Positions 17,163-25,619 of a stretch of 64,000 bases of DNA are shown piece by piece. The DNA is taken from positions 124,001-188,000 of the forward strand of contig CAWKFM010000005.1 in NCBI GenBank assembly GCA_963849065.1, in the 5' to 3' direction. The translations under genes and the position numbers were made by a program. This DNA is from TOLSYN sp963849065 (GTDB taxonomy: Bacteria > Acidobacteriota > Terriglobia > Terriglobales > Acidobacteriaceae). Every line of letters begins with the position of its first letter. Within the stretch, counting starts at the first letter, position 1. The notes beneath the pieces were generated by a model, which had not been told where the DNA came from, did not search any database, and was given only the letters and a program-made list of their open reading frames with translations.

Positions 17163-17837
17163 CTACTCCGCCAGCAGTCGCGCGCGCACCGCGGCCACCA
17201 CGTCCTGGTGCACCACGTCCTTGGCCCGCCGCGCGTCGATGGTCACCACCCGCTGCGGCTCGCGCTCGGCAATGGCCAAAAACTGCCGGTGCACGCGATC
17301 GAAAAACGCGCGGTTTTCCTGCTCAAAGCGGTTCTCGTCCGCCTCGTTTGCATCGCCGTTCCCTGCGTTCAGATTCCGGCGCCGCGCCCGCGCCACGCTG
17401 TCAGCCACTTCGTTGTCCAGCAAGATGGTGAGGTCCGGTTGCAGCCCGTTGCAGAGCTGCCGGTGCAGCGTCAGCACCCGCTCGATGCCCAGCTCGCGTC
17501 CTGCTCCCTGGTAGGCCTCGGAGGAATCCGTATAGCGGTCGCACAGCACCCACGCGCCGCGCTCCATGGCCGGAAGAATCACCTCGGAGATATGTTGTGC
17601 GCGCGAGGCAAACATCAGCGCCAGCTCGGCCAGCGGCGCCAGTCCCAGGGTGCGCGAATCCAGCAGCAACCCGCGAATGCGCTCCCCGATCGTGCTGCCT
17701 CCCGGCTCGCGCGTGGAGATCACCTCGATGCCCTGCGCGCTCAGAACGGTAGCCAGCCTGCCCAGGTGCGTGCTCTTCCCGCAGCCGTCCAGTCCCTCGA
17801 AGGTTATAAAGCGTCCCTGCTTTGCCGGTGTGTGCAC
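17163..17837 (-). CDS. tmk: Thymidylate kinase
   Basis: 224 aa from the GTG at 17837. Phosphorylates dTMP to dTDP. P-loop GLDGCGKST (15-23), the DR motif in LCDRYTDSSEAYQGAGRELG and the LID/substrate region (LDNEVADSVARARRR) are intact. An Asn/Asp-rich insert (about residues 155-170: NAGNGDANEADENRFE) extends the region after the LID. No good Shine-Dalgarno marks the GTG; the alternative start at 17909 would begin inside a hairpin repeat. Upstream partner in the tmk-holB pair. Confidence 0.92.
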   Translation of the reverse strand: MHTPAKQGRFITFEGLDGCGKSTHLGRLATVLSAQGIEVISTREPGGSTIGERIRGLLLDSRTLGLAPLAELALMFASRAQHISEVILPAMERGAWVLCDRYTDSSEAYQGAGRELGIERVLTLHRQLCNGLQPDLTILLDNEVADSVARARRRNLNAGNGDANEADENRFEQENRAFFDRVHRQFLAIAEREPQRVVTIDARRAKDVVHQDVVAAVRARLLAE

Positions 17838-17894
17838 AGTGGAATCATAACAAAGCGCCGGGGCCGCCGAGCGCCTGCAGCCGCAGTTACCTGA

Positions 17895-17940
17895 GGGTGG
17901 CCCATTCAAGCCTTCGGTTGGCTTGAGTGGGGTAGTTGAC
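17895..17940 (+). repeat. Hairpin repeat family 1, copy D
   Basis: GGGTGGCCCATTCAAGCC, loop TTCGGTT, GGCTTGAGTGGGG and the GTAGTTGAC tail. Only this copy has a loop with TTCGG, a stable tetraloop type. It sits between two minus-strand genes but keeps the + orientation. Confidence 0.88.
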
Positions 17941-17957
17941 CTGGCCGAAGATCCCGC

Positions 17958-18197
17958 CTAGGCGATCTCTGCCTCCGGTTCAACTTCCGCATCCACCCGG
18001 CGGCGTCCGGCCTCCAGCGCGGCCTCAATGGCGGCCGCCGCGTTGGGGAAGGTCTCCGGCAGCATGAACTGTTTGTCCACCATGCCCAGGCTCGTCCGCC
18101 GCATAACAGAGATTTCGGCAATCCAGCCCTGGCCGTCTCCCCGCGCGTGGGCGCGGGCATCCAGTGCGCATCTCTTGTAGCTCTCGGTTTTCTGCAT
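17958..18197 (-). CDS. Small protein of unknown function
   Basis: 79 aa, not recognised. The middle and C-terminal parts look like a real fold: GWIAEISVMRR (a beta-strand pair) then FPNAAAAIEAALEAGRRRVD, a helix with an Ala/Leu stripe, a layout typical of small DUF proteins where a strand region precedes a helix. No good Shine-Dalgarno is seen and the start could be further upstream. It is divergent from the M61 peptidase gene. Two other frames here are open but show no coding character. Confidence 0.55.
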   Translation of the reverse strand: MQKTESYKRCALDARAHARGDGQGWIAEISVMRRTSLGMVDKQFMLPETFPNAAAAIEAALEAGRRRVDAEVEPEAEIA

Positions 18198-18435
18198 TCG
18201 GCTCGATCTCGATCAAACGGTGTTGAAACAGGGACACAGCATAACCCTGAAACCAGAAAAGAAAAAGCGGTTCCTGCGCCGCGCTGCACTCCACGTCCAC
18301 CGCCGCAATTCTCATCTGTTACACTCAAAAACCTGCGGTGGCGCGCTGGAGTTTGTTCCCGCGCGCCAGCGGCCGGCAGCGCAGCGTTACCCGCCGTGCG
18401 CCTGCGGCGTTACCGTTCTTCCCGGGGGAGTTGCA

Positions 18436-20388
18436 ATGCAGCGACGGCAGGATGCGTTCTTGGGTCTCTGTCTGGCAGTGTTGTTCGGTATCACGGGCGT
18501 CTTCGCCCAAACCGGACCTGCTCCCGGCAGTGCCATCCGCACCTCGGGCTTCAAGCTGGTCGAAACCCTCGCGGTCGATGCCACCGAAGCTCCGCGCAAA
18601 GTCTTTCACGCCCGCCTCACCATCCCCGCCACGCCCGGAGACTTCGTCCTTCTCTCCCCCAAATGGATTCCCGGCGAACACGGCCCCAGCGGCCCAGTGG
18701 TGGACACCGCGGGCATCTACTTCCACGCTGACGGACGCCCGCTCGCCTGGCATCGCGACCCGGTTGACATGTACGCCTTCCACGTCGATGTTCCCGAGGG
18801 CGTCGCCTCCATCGAGGTTGCGCTCGACTTCCTCGCCCCAACCGAAGGTGGAGGCTTCAGCGCCGGTGCCTCGTCCTCCGACAAACTCGCCGTCCTCTCC
18901 TGGAACTGGCTGGTCCTCTATCCCAAGGGCCTTGGCTCGGATGACGTCGGCGTCGAGGCCTCGCTCAAGCTGCCGCGCAACTGGCAGTGGGCCAGCGCCC
19001 TGCCTCATTCCCCGGCCGCTCCCGGAGAGGCGAAGTTCACCCTGGCCTCGCTCACCACCCTCATCGATTCGCCCGTGCTCATGGGCGAGTACATGAAGAA
19101 GCTGCCACTGCAGGAGGGTAAGACCCCCACGCACGAACTCGACGTCGCCGCCGACTCCGCAGCCGCGCTGCAGATCCAGCCGCAGCAGATCCAGGCCTTC
19201 GACAACCTTGTGGCCGAAGCCGGAGCGCTGTTCGGCGCGCGCCACTACCGCGACTATCACTTCCTGCTCACCCTGAGCAATCACGTCGCCCACTTCGGAC
19301 TGGAACATCACGAGTGCAATGACAGCCGCGTCGGCGAAAACTATCTCACCGACGACAACCAGTGGACGCTCGCCGCCGGCCTGTTGCCGCACGAGTACAC
19401 CCACTCCTGGAACGGCAAGTACCGCCGTCCCGCCGGACTGGCCACGCCCGAATACGAATCGCCGATGGAAACCAATCTGCTCTGGGTTTACGAGGGCCTC
19501 ACCCAATACTTCGGCTACGTTCTCACCGGACGCAGCGGCCTGATGACCCCGGAGCAACTGCGTGACCAGTTCGCCCGCATCGCGATGACCTACTCCCACC
19601 GCCCCGGCCGCCTCTGGCGTCCGCTGGAAGACACCGCCACCGCCGCGCAGATTCTCTACGGCGCGCCCTACGCCTTCAGCAACTATCGCCGCGGCCCGGA
19701 TTTTTATGATGAAGGCGCGCTCATCTGGCTGGAGGCCGACACCATCATTCGCCAGAAGAGCGGCGATAAGAAATCGATGGACGACTTCGCCCATCTGTTC
19801 TACGGCGGACGCAACACTCCGCCCGAGCTCAAGACCTATACCTTTGACGATGTGGTCAGCACCCTCGACCAGGTGCAGTCCTACGACTGGCGTGCCTTCC
19901 TCACCGAACGCATCCGCAACATCGCCGTCCACGCCCCGCTCCAAGGCCTCGCCAACTCCGGCTGGAAGCTGGTCTATAACGAAAAGCCCAACGGCATGAC
20001 CCGAATTTACCAGGAGGAGGGCGGCGCCTACGATGCCACCGACACGCTCGGCCTGGTCATCAGCAAAGAAGGCGTGGTGCAGGATGCCATCGAAGGCGGC
20101 CTCGCCGCCAAACAAGGCATCGGCCCCGGAATGAAGATCCTCGCCGTCAACGACCGCAAGTACGCCCAGGAATTCCTCCTGGCCGCCATGCGCGAGGCCC
20201 GCATCTCGCACCAGCCCATCCGCCTCCTAGTCGAAAACGCCGACTACATCCGTCCCGTCTCGCTCGACTATTTCGACGGTCCCTTGCAGCCCCATCTGCA
20301 GCGCGCAGAGGACGTACCCGACCTCTTCGACGAGATCATCGCTCCCAAAGTCACCACCCCGTCCAAGCCCTTCACCGAGCAGGACTAG
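18436..20388 (+). CDS. M61 family glycyl aminopeptidase-like protease with PDZ domain
   Basis: 650 aa with a signal peptide (LGLCLAVLFGITGVFA) and so secreted or periplasmic. The zinc site is HEYTHSW at 319-323 followed by WVYEGLTQYFG, as in M61 enzymes. The C-terminus has a PDZ-like domain (about 540-620, LGLVISKEGVVQDAIEGGLAA, GPGMKILAVND). The start has GGGGGAG six bases upstream; the earlier open frame (to 18220) lacks a sensible protein. The product is predicted to cleave N-terminal residues of peptides; substrate unknown. No neighbour suggests a role. Confidence 0.9.
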   Translation: MQRRQDAFLGLCLAVLFGITGVFAQTGPAPGSAIRTSGFKLVETLAVDATEAPRKVFHARLTIPATPGDFVLLSPKWIPGEHGPSGPVVDTAGIYFHADGRPLAWHRDPVDMYAFHVDVPEGVASIEVALDFLAPTEGGGFSAGASSSDKLAVLSWNWLVLYPKGLGSDDVGVEASLKLPRNWQWASALPHSPAAPGEAKFTLASLTTLIDSPVLMGEYMKKLPLQEGKTPTHELDVAADSAAALQIQPQQIQAFDNLVAEAGALFGARHYRDYHFLLTLSNHVAHFGLEHHECNDSRVGENYLTDDNQWTLAAGLLPHEYTHSWNGKYRRPAGLATPEYESPMETNLLWVYEGLTQYFGYVLTGRSGLMTPEQLRDQFARIAMTYSHRPGRLWRPLEDTATAAQILYGAPYAFSNYRRGPDFYDEGALIWLEADTIIRQKSGDKKSMDDFAHLFYGGRNTPPELKTYTFDDVVSTLDQVQSYDWRAFLTERIRNIAVHAPLQGLANSGWKLVYNEKPNGMTRIYQEEGGAYDATDTLGLVISKEGVVQDAIEGGLAAKQGIGPGMKILAVNDRKYAQEFLLAAMREARISHQPIRLLVENADYIRPVSLDYFDGPLQPHLQRAEDVPDLFDEIIAPKVTTPSKPFTEQD

Positions 20389-20395
20389 AGCTCCC

Positions 20396-20488
20396 TTGTT
20401 TCTGAAGGGTCATCCTGAGCGCCGAGCGCCCGCGGCCGGCGCGGCGCTTTTTGCCGCGTACCCGCCGCGAAGCTCAAGCGAAGGACCC
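20396..20488 (+). repeat. Repeat family 2, copy 1
   Basis: About 90 bases closely matching 32021-32112. It starts TTGTTTCTGA, then GTCATCCTGAGC, passes through a GC-rich block (CGCCCGCGGCCGG) and ends AAGCTCAAGCGAAGGACCC. The central GCGCC...GGCGC region could fold into a stem. It lies between the convergent M61 and Pal genes. Similar TCATCCTGAGC...GAAGGACC repeats are common in some Acidobacteriota genomes (recalled, not checked). Confidence 0.8.
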
Positions 20489-20592
20489 CAGCGCCGCTCA
20501 AATTTCCTGTGCCGACCCAGAGGCACTTCGGCGACGGATTACTCGCGGCATTCCCCAGCGCCCGCGGTCGGCAGCGTCTCCGCGTCGTGTTC

Positions 20593-21363
20593 CTACGGCT
20601 CCAACTCGAAGTGGACCCGGCGATTCTCCTGCAGGCACTGCGCACTGTCTCCCGTGCAGAATGGCTTCTCTTTGCCGTAAACGACGGTCCTCATCCGGTC
20701 GGAATGAATCCCGAGCTTTTCCAACTCGTCGCGAACCGTAGTGGCACGCTTCGCTGCGAGCTTCCGGTTGTACTCCTGCGAGCCGCGCTCATCACAATGC
20801 GCGCCCACGATGATCCTGAGGTCCGGGTGCGCAGCCAAAAAATCCGCATCGGCCTTCAGCGCCTCGACTTCGCCCGGCCGCAAATCATACCGGTTGTAGC
20901 CAAAGTAAATGTCCTTCATCGTCCGCTCAAACAGCTCCTGCTCCGAAGGTTGCTCCACAGCCGGTGCCGGAGCGGGTGCGGGCGGCGGTGCCGGCGCCGC
21001 TGCCGGAGGCTCCCCAGCCACCGTCACCTCCAGCGTGGACCGGTACGTTCCTCCTGGACCCAAAGCCGTCAGCGTGTAAACCGTCGAATCCCTTGGAACC
21101 ACGCTCTGTCTCCCTTGGAAGCCGACTTCCCCCAGCGGGTAGATGCTGACGTAATTGGCGTATTTCGTGCTCCACTCCAGCTCCACGGCTCCGCCGGGAT
21201 GCACGCGCGCGGGCCTAGCCGTGAACCGGGCGGTGGGTATCGGCGGTGGAGGCGGAACGTCGAGCGGCGCAATCGGGACATACTTCTTCTCGCACGCGCC
21301 AACCCACAAAACAGCGGCTACGGCCAATGCCGGCCTGACCAGACGCCACAATCCTCTGTGCAT
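20593..21363 (-). CDS. Peptidoglycan-associated (Pal/OmpA family) lipoprotein
   Basis: 256 aa. A lipobox (VGAC, Cys24) marks lipid attachment after a hydrophobic signal. Next come a Pro/Val-rich linker, a beta-rich domain with LEWSTKYANYVSIYPLG and VPRDSTVYTLTALGPGG, an Ala/Pro linker (APAPPPAPAPAPA), and an OmpA C-terminal domain (about 145-256) with IYFGYNRYDLRPGEVEAL, GAHCDERGSQEYNRKLAAKRA. The RxxxLAAKRA peptidoglycan-binding motif is intact, with the DERGS variant. The start has GGAGGAG spaced ideally (21363). The extra N-terminal beta domain is not part of minimal Pal. No tolB neighbour. Confidence 0.88.
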   Translation of the reverse strand: MHRGLWRLVRPALAVAAVLWVGACEKKYVPIAPLDVPPPPPIPTARFTARPARVHPGGAVELEWSTKYANYVSIYPLGEVGFQGRQSVVPRDSTVYTLTALGPGGTYRSTLEVTVAGEPPAAAPAPPPAPAPAPAVEQPSEQELFERTMKDIYFGYNRYDLRPGEVEALKADADFLAAHPDLRIIVGAHCDERGSQEYNRKLAAKRATTVRDELEKLGIHSDRMRTVVYGKEKPFCTGDSAQCLQENRRVHFELEP

Positions 21364-21689
21364 ACACTCCTCCTTCGGGAAAGCCGAAACACCAAGGAGA
21401 CAGATGCGGCCTATGCTCCCAACATCAATCCCCTTCCCGCATTCACCCCCAATCCCACAGGCAGCTCTCCTGCGGATGTTGCAGCATCTCGGCAATCCTT
21501 AGGCTGCTAACCCTTGGATGCGTCGAAAGTTCTCTTGCATCCCGCATCCAGCTCCGCTTCCGCCCGCTGCCCCGGGCGGGCCCGGATCGCTGGCGGTTCG
21601 GGAATCGTCCTGTTTCTAGCCTGTTAAGTGCCTGACCCGGCACAAATCTGGAGTGCCATAATTAGGGTGCTACTGCTATTCTCTGTGGC
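21364..21689. other. Intergenic region between Pal and hybrid kinase (326 b)
   Basis: This gap separates two divergent genes, so it should hold both promoters. It contains a GC-rich near-palindrome (CCCGCTGCCCCGGGCGGG around 21567-21584) and several short hairpins, but no gene. A promoter could not be located with confidence. Confidence 0.5.
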
Positions 21690-24131
21690 ATGATGCACCG
21701 GCCCCAATCCGCCCCAAAAGGCGTTTCCGGTTCAGTTGCGGGAGCGATCGGGATCGGTGTTGTCATCCTCGGCTGTTCCGTCCTGTTGGGCTGGGCCTTC
21801 AACATCGCGGACCTGAAGAGCGTTTTGCCCGGACTGGCAACGATGAAGGTGCAAACCGCCTTTTCGTTCATTCTGGCCGGTGCTGCCCTGGTTACCGCCT
21901 GCCGGCCTAGAAGCCGCCCGCTGCAAATCTCGAAGCTCTGCAGCATCGCCGTGATTTTGCTGGCGCTCGCCGTGCTGTCGGAATACTTGTTTGGAATCAA
22001 CCTGGGGCTGGATCAATTTCCGATTCGCGATCTCTCCCCGGCTCATGGTGCTTCCTTCCCCGGCCGCATGGCTCCGGGCACCGCGCTGATGTTCTTGCTG
22101 CTCGGCGGGGGGTTGTTGCTGATCGACAGGTGCTGGCAGGGAATCCGTCCCGCCCAGGGGTTGGCTCTGGCAGCGGGAAGCATGTCCTCGCTAGTCTTGC
22201 TCGGGTACGCCTTCGGCGTCTTGTCTCTCTACCAGATTGCCGTCTTTTCTTCCGTAGCCGTGCACACGGCGCTGGCCTTCGGCTTCCTGGCCGCCGGAAT
22301 TCTGCTGGCACGTCCCGGCGCCGGGATGATGGAGATCTTCTACAGCACAACGCTGGGAGGCGCGGTGATGCGGCGTTTGTTGCCGGCCGCCATCCTGGGT
22401 CCCTTCCTCGTCGGCTGGATGAGAGACCGCGGACAACAGACCGGACTGTTCGGCTCCGGCTTTGGCCAGGCATTGGAGACCCTGGCGCTCACCGTCGGCT
22501 TCGTCCTGCTGATCTGGTGGACTGCGGCGTCGCTGAACCGTTCGGACCGCGATAAGCGGCAGGCGCAGGAAGCCCAGCTGGAAAGCCAATCGAGGTTTGA
22601 AGGGATCGTCCAATCCGCCATGGATGCGATCATTTCGGTCGATGGCCAGCAACGGATCGTGTTGTTTAACCAGGCGGCGGAGAAAATGTTCGGTTGCCGC
22701 GCTTCGGAGGTACTCGGCTCGCCCCTCGACCGCTTCCTTCCCGAATCATTTCGCGCCATTCACCACCAACACATCAAGTCGTTCGGCAACTCCGGAGTCA
22801 CGGCGCGCTCCATGGTTTCTCCCGCCGTACTGACGGCTCTACGCTCGGATGGTCGGGAATTCCCCATCGAGGCGACCATCTCGAAGATCGAGATTGGGGA
22901 GCACCAGCTCTTCACCGTCATTTTGCGCGATATATCCGAGCGCAAGCAGGCGGAAGAAGAGAGTCGTGCCATGCAAGTGAGGCTCACGCAGGCGGAAAAG
23001 CTAGAAGCAATCGGGAGGCTGGCCGGCGGTGTCGCGCACGACTTCAATACGGTGTTGAACATCATCCTGGGTTATGCCGACCTGCTCCGCTCCGAGCTTG
23101 CCGAAGGCGACCCTCGGCGGGCGCGTGTCGAGCAGATCGCCGCTTCCGGCACGACCGGGGCGCTGTTGACCAGGCATCTGCTCGCCTTCAGCCGCAGAAG
23201 AGCTCTCGCTCCGGAGGTGCTGGATCTGCGCGGCGCCATCCAAGCCGTGGATCCATTCCTGAGACGTCTGCTGGGCGAGGAGATCGAACTGGAAGTTCAT
23301 CTCTCCGCGATGGAATGCCCTGTGAAAGCGGACCCGGGACAGCTTCAGCAAGTGGTCTTAAACCTCGCGGCCAATGCAAGGGATGCCATGCCTCGCGGCG
23401 GACAACTCACCATCGAGGTGAAATCCGTTGAGTTAGACGAGACTTACACCAGGCAGCATCCATCGATCAAGCCGGGCCAGTACGAGATGCTTGCGGTCAG
23501 CGACACAGGCACGGGCATGGATGCGGAAACGGCTGCTCGTCTGTTCGAGCCGTTCTTCACCACCAAAGCTATCGGAAAAGGTACTGGACTCGGCTTGGCA
23601 ACGGTCTACGGCATCGTGAAACAGAGCGGCGGCGACATCTGGGTTTACAGCGAGCCGGGAGTCGGCACCATCTTCAAGGTCTACCTGCCGCGCTCCTCCG
23701 AACAGGTGCAGGCGCCGCCGCCCGTCCAGCAAGCCGACGGAGATCTAAGCGGGACTGAGACAATCCTGCTCGTCGAAGATTCCAACCCTCTGCGCCAGCT
23801 CACGCGGGAGATCCTGTCCAAAGCCGGATACGCCGTTCTGGATGCGGCCGATGGAATCGAAGCCTTGGAGCTGTCGAAAGGCTATACCGGACGCATTCAC
23901 CTGCTGATTACCGACATCGTGATGCCGCGCATGCGCGGGACGGAGCTGGCTACTCAGTTCGTAGTGCAACGGCCCGAGGTCGGAGTGGTCTTTCTCTCCG
24001 GCTACTCGGAAGAAGCCCTGTCGCGGATTCCCGGCGCCAGTCGAATTGCGATCCTGGAAAAGCCCTACAATGCCGAATCGCTGCTGCGAACCATCCGCCG
24101 TTCCCTCGACGATACCCACATCTCTGCCTAA
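21690..24131 (+). CDS. Hybrid sensor histidine kinase with C-terminal receiver
   Basis: 813 aa. Residues 10-290 hold about seven to eight hydrophobic helices, an integral-membrane sensor of the MASE type. A PAS domain (about 300-420, FEGIVQSAMDAIISVDGQQRIVLFN) follows, then the dimerisation/phosphoacceptor domain with His450 (AGGVAHDFN) and the ATPase domain (N-box NLAANARDAMPRGG; G-boxes SDTGTGMD and GTGLGLATVYGIV). A receiver domain closes the chain with Asp742 (LITDIVMPRM). The receiver's active Lys is in EKPYN. No response regulator gene lies next to it; the phosphate may go to an unlinked partner. The stimulus is unknown. Confidence 0.92.
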   Translation: MMHRPQSAPKGVSGSVAGAIGIGVVILGCSVLLGWAFNIADLKSVLPGLATMKVQTAFSFILAGAALVTACRPRSRPLQISKLCSIAVILLALAVLSEYLFGINLGLDQFPIRDLSPAHGASFPGRMAPGTALMFLLLGGGLLLIDRCWQGIRPAQGLALAAGSMSSLVLLGYAFGVLSLYQIAVFSSVAVHTALAFGFLAAGILLARPGAGMMEIFYSTTLGGAVMRRLLPAAILGPFLVGWMRDRGQQTGLFGSGFGQALETLALTVGFVLLIWWTAASLNRSDRDKRQAQEAQLESQSRFEGIVQSAMDAIISVDGQQRIVLFNQAAEKMFGCRASEVLGSPLDRFLPESFRAIHHQHIKSFGNSGVTARSMVSPAVLTALRSDGREFPIEATISKIEIGEHQLFTVILRDISERKQAEEESRAMQVRLTQAEKLEAIGRLAGGVAHDFNTVLNIILGYADLLRSELAEGDPRRARVEQIAASGTTGALLTRHLLAFSRRRALAPEVLDLRGAIQAVDPFLRRLLGEEIELEVHLSAMECPVKADPGQLQQVVLNLAANARDAMPRGGQLTIEVKSVELDETYTRQHPSIKPGQYEMLAVSDTGTGMDAETAARLFEPFFTTKAIGKGTGLGLATVYGIVKQSGGDIWVYSEPGVGTIFKVYLPRSSEQVQAPPPVQQADGDLSGTETILLVEDSNPLRQLTREILSKAGYAVLDAADGIEALELSKGYTGRIHLLITDIVMPRMRGTELATQFVVQRPEVGVVFLSGYSEEALSRIPGASRIAILEKPYNAESLLRTIRRSLDDTHISA

Positions 24132-24266
24132 CCTCCAACAGCTTGAGGAGCGCGCGTGCCGAGCCTGGGGAAAGATTTCCGGAGCACCCGTCAGCCGCGC
24201 CGCTTCCGATGGTAAGATTCTCGGCTGCCGCCCGGTGCGGCGAGTTCCCCCAACTTGGAGAAAGCT

Positions 24267-24674
24267 ATGTTCAAGGGATTCCGAGACTTCATTCTGCGGG
24301 GCAACGTCATCGACCTGGCCGTAGCCGTTGTCATCGGCGTGGCCTTCGGAGCCGTCGTTACCTCCTTCGTCGCCAACATCCTCACTCCGCTGATCGCCGC
24401 CATCGTTGCCAAGCCGGATTTCTCCGCCTTCTCGGTTCACCTGAATGGCAGCGAGATCAAGTACGGACTCTTTCTCAACGCGCTGATCTCGTTCCTGCTG
24501 ATCGCCGGCGCGGTGTACTTCACCATGGTGGCTCCCATGAATGCCTGGAAGGCGCGCCAGGCGCGCGGCCAAACGCCGCCCGATCCCACCACCAAAACCT
24601 GCCCCGCCTGCCTGGAAACCATCGCCATCGGCGCCCGCAAGTGCAAGTTCTGCGGCGAGCCCCAGCCCAGCTAA
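24267..24674 (+). CDS. mscL: Large-conductance mechanosensitive channel MscL with zinc-ribbon tail
   Basis: 135 aa. Pentameric inner-membrane channel opened by membrane tension; it protects against hypo-osmotic shock. MFKGFRDFILRGNVIDLAVAVVIG is the classic TM1 start; TM2 is about residues 66-88. After the helical end a CxxC-10-CxxC zinc-ribbon (Cys112, 115, 126, 129; TCPACLETIAIGARKCKFCG) replaces the usual short C-terminal helix bundle. The ATG at 24267 has GGAG upstream; a TTG 12 bases earlier is also in frame. The domain fusion is visible in one frame, so it is not an assembly artefact of a frameshift. Confidence 0.93.
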   Translation: MFKGFRDFILRGNVIDLAVAVVIGVAFGAVVTSFVANILTPLIAAIVAKPDFSAFSVHLNGSEIKYGLFLNALISFLLIAGAVYFTMVAPMNAWKARQARGQTPPDPTTKTCPACLETIAIGARKCKFCGEPQPS

Positions 24675-24701
24675 CGGCCAAGGAGCCGCGGTTGCCCCAC
24701 C

Positions 24702-24748
24702 GGTGGCCCATTCAAGCCATCTCTTGGCTTGAGTGGGGCTTTTGACTT
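24702..24748 (+). repeat. Hairpin repeat family 1, copy E
   Basis: GGTGGCCCATTCAAGCC, loop ATCTCTT, GGCTTGAGTGGGG, then CTTTTGACTTTGG. Located 28 bases after the mscL stop. Confidence 0.88.
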
Positions 24749-24749
24749 T

Positions 24750-25085
24750 GGTTCTTGCTTTGACGTGGTTTGCTCTGGGGCGTGGATGCCCGCATCCTTT
24801 TGGCCCCAGTAGGGCAGTGGGCGGCTTGCCACTGGGCGAAACTTCCGCGATAATAAATGTTGCTGCAAGCCTTTGCCGGGCAACTGTGTCCGGCGATTCC
24901 TTTGTGGTAGAGCCCGTGGCGGATCGAATCCGCCGTTTGCGCCAAGGCGCGGCGGGCATCACGGCGTTCGAATCAGAGCCCCCTCACCGGCGTAAGCCGA
25001 TGGGCCGGCAGTGATTTCCGGTCCCAGGGGACAAAGTCCGCGGGGATGTCGAGCGCCGGAGTAAACGAAGAGAGGAAGAAAGCCT
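24750..25085 (+). other. Long structured leader/gap upstream of rpsP
   Basis: This 5' region of the rpsP operon has no protein gene. It contains several strong hairpins: GGCGGAT/ATCCGCC (24918-24934), GCGCC/GGCGC (24939-24950), outer GCCCG/CGGGC (24912-24957), CGGC-GTAA-GCCG (near 24990, a GNRA-type loop) and GTCCC/GGGAC (near 25021-25032). The first three could form a three-way junction. A ribosomal-protein leader or small RNA is possible; no known tRNA, SRP or RNase P signature was found. Confidence 0.4.
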
Positions 25086-25346
25086 GTGTTAATGATTCGT
25101 CTTTCGCGCCGTGGTGCGCGTAAGCAGCCTGTGTATCGTATCGTCGTCATCGAAAAAGACCGCGCCCGGGATGGCCGTTCCATCGAAGTGGTCGGCCTCT
25201 ACAATCCGCGCACCAGCCCCGCTACAGTAGATTTCAAAAAGGACCGTGTCGACTATTGGGTCGGCAAGGGAGCGCAGCTGTCTCCCACGCTCGCGCGCCT
25301 TTACAAGAATTACAACGCCGCGGCCCCGGCTCAGCCGGTCGCCTAG
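25086..25346 (+). CDS. rpsP: 30S ribosomal protein S16
   Basis: 86 aa. Small-subunit protein needed for 30S assembly. MLMIRLSRRGARKQPVYRIVVIEKDRARDGR is a normal S16 start, followed by VGLYNPRTSP and the C-terminal GAQLSPTLARLYKNY. The GTG at 25086 has AGAGGAAG with good spacing; an ATG six bases later (MIRLSRRG) is an alternative. It opens a classical rpsP-khpA-rimM-trmD-rplS run. Confidence 0.95.
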   Translation: MLMIRLSRRGARKQPVYRIVVIEKDRARDGRSIEVVGLYNPRTSPATVDFKKDRVDYWVGKGAQLSPTLARLYKNYNAAAPAQPVA

Positions 25347-25361
25347 GCAAGGAGCACGCCG

Positions 25362-25604
25362 ATGAGTGCCAATTTACCCGGACTGGCCAAAGAACTGGCC
25401 ATGGCCTTGGTCGATTCTCCCGACGAAGTTGAGGTCATAACCTCGGGCGACAGCGAGTACGTCAAGCTGGAGCTCGAAGTTGCCGAAGACGACCTGGGCC
25501 GCGTGATTGGCCGCTCCGGACGCACCGCGCGGGCGCTGCGCACCATTCTCTCCGCTGCGGCGGACAAGAACGGACAGCGCTGCTCACTCGATATTGTTGA
25601 GTAA
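25362..25604 (+). CDS. khpA: KH-domain RNA-binding protein KhpA
   Basis: 80 aa. Small cytoplasmic KH protein whose family acts in RNA binding and cell-envelope homeostasis, often with KhpB. The KH motif is intact (GRVIGRSGRTARALRTIL). It lies between rpsP and rimM, its usual position. Some homologues in this place are called YlqC. Confidence 0.9.
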   Translation: MSANLPGLAKELAMALVDSPDEVEVITSGDSEYVKLELEVAEDDLGRVIGRSGRTARALRTILSAAADKNGQRCSLDIVE

Positions 25605-25619
25605 GAATGTCGAGTGACA

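Noticed and set aside
13041..17909. N-terminal extensions beginning MGHP/MNGPP for the M50 protease, holB and tmk
   Set aside because: The start codons lie inside hairpin repeat copies; the extensions are translated repeat and the internal starts fit families better.
18325..20211. 628-residue open frame on the minus strand
   Set aside because: Antisense to the M61 peptidase, whose zinc motif and signal peptide are clear.
24960..25000. tRNA-like GTTCGAATC segment
   Set aside because: No matching acceptor, anticodon and D-arm stems can be drawn around it.
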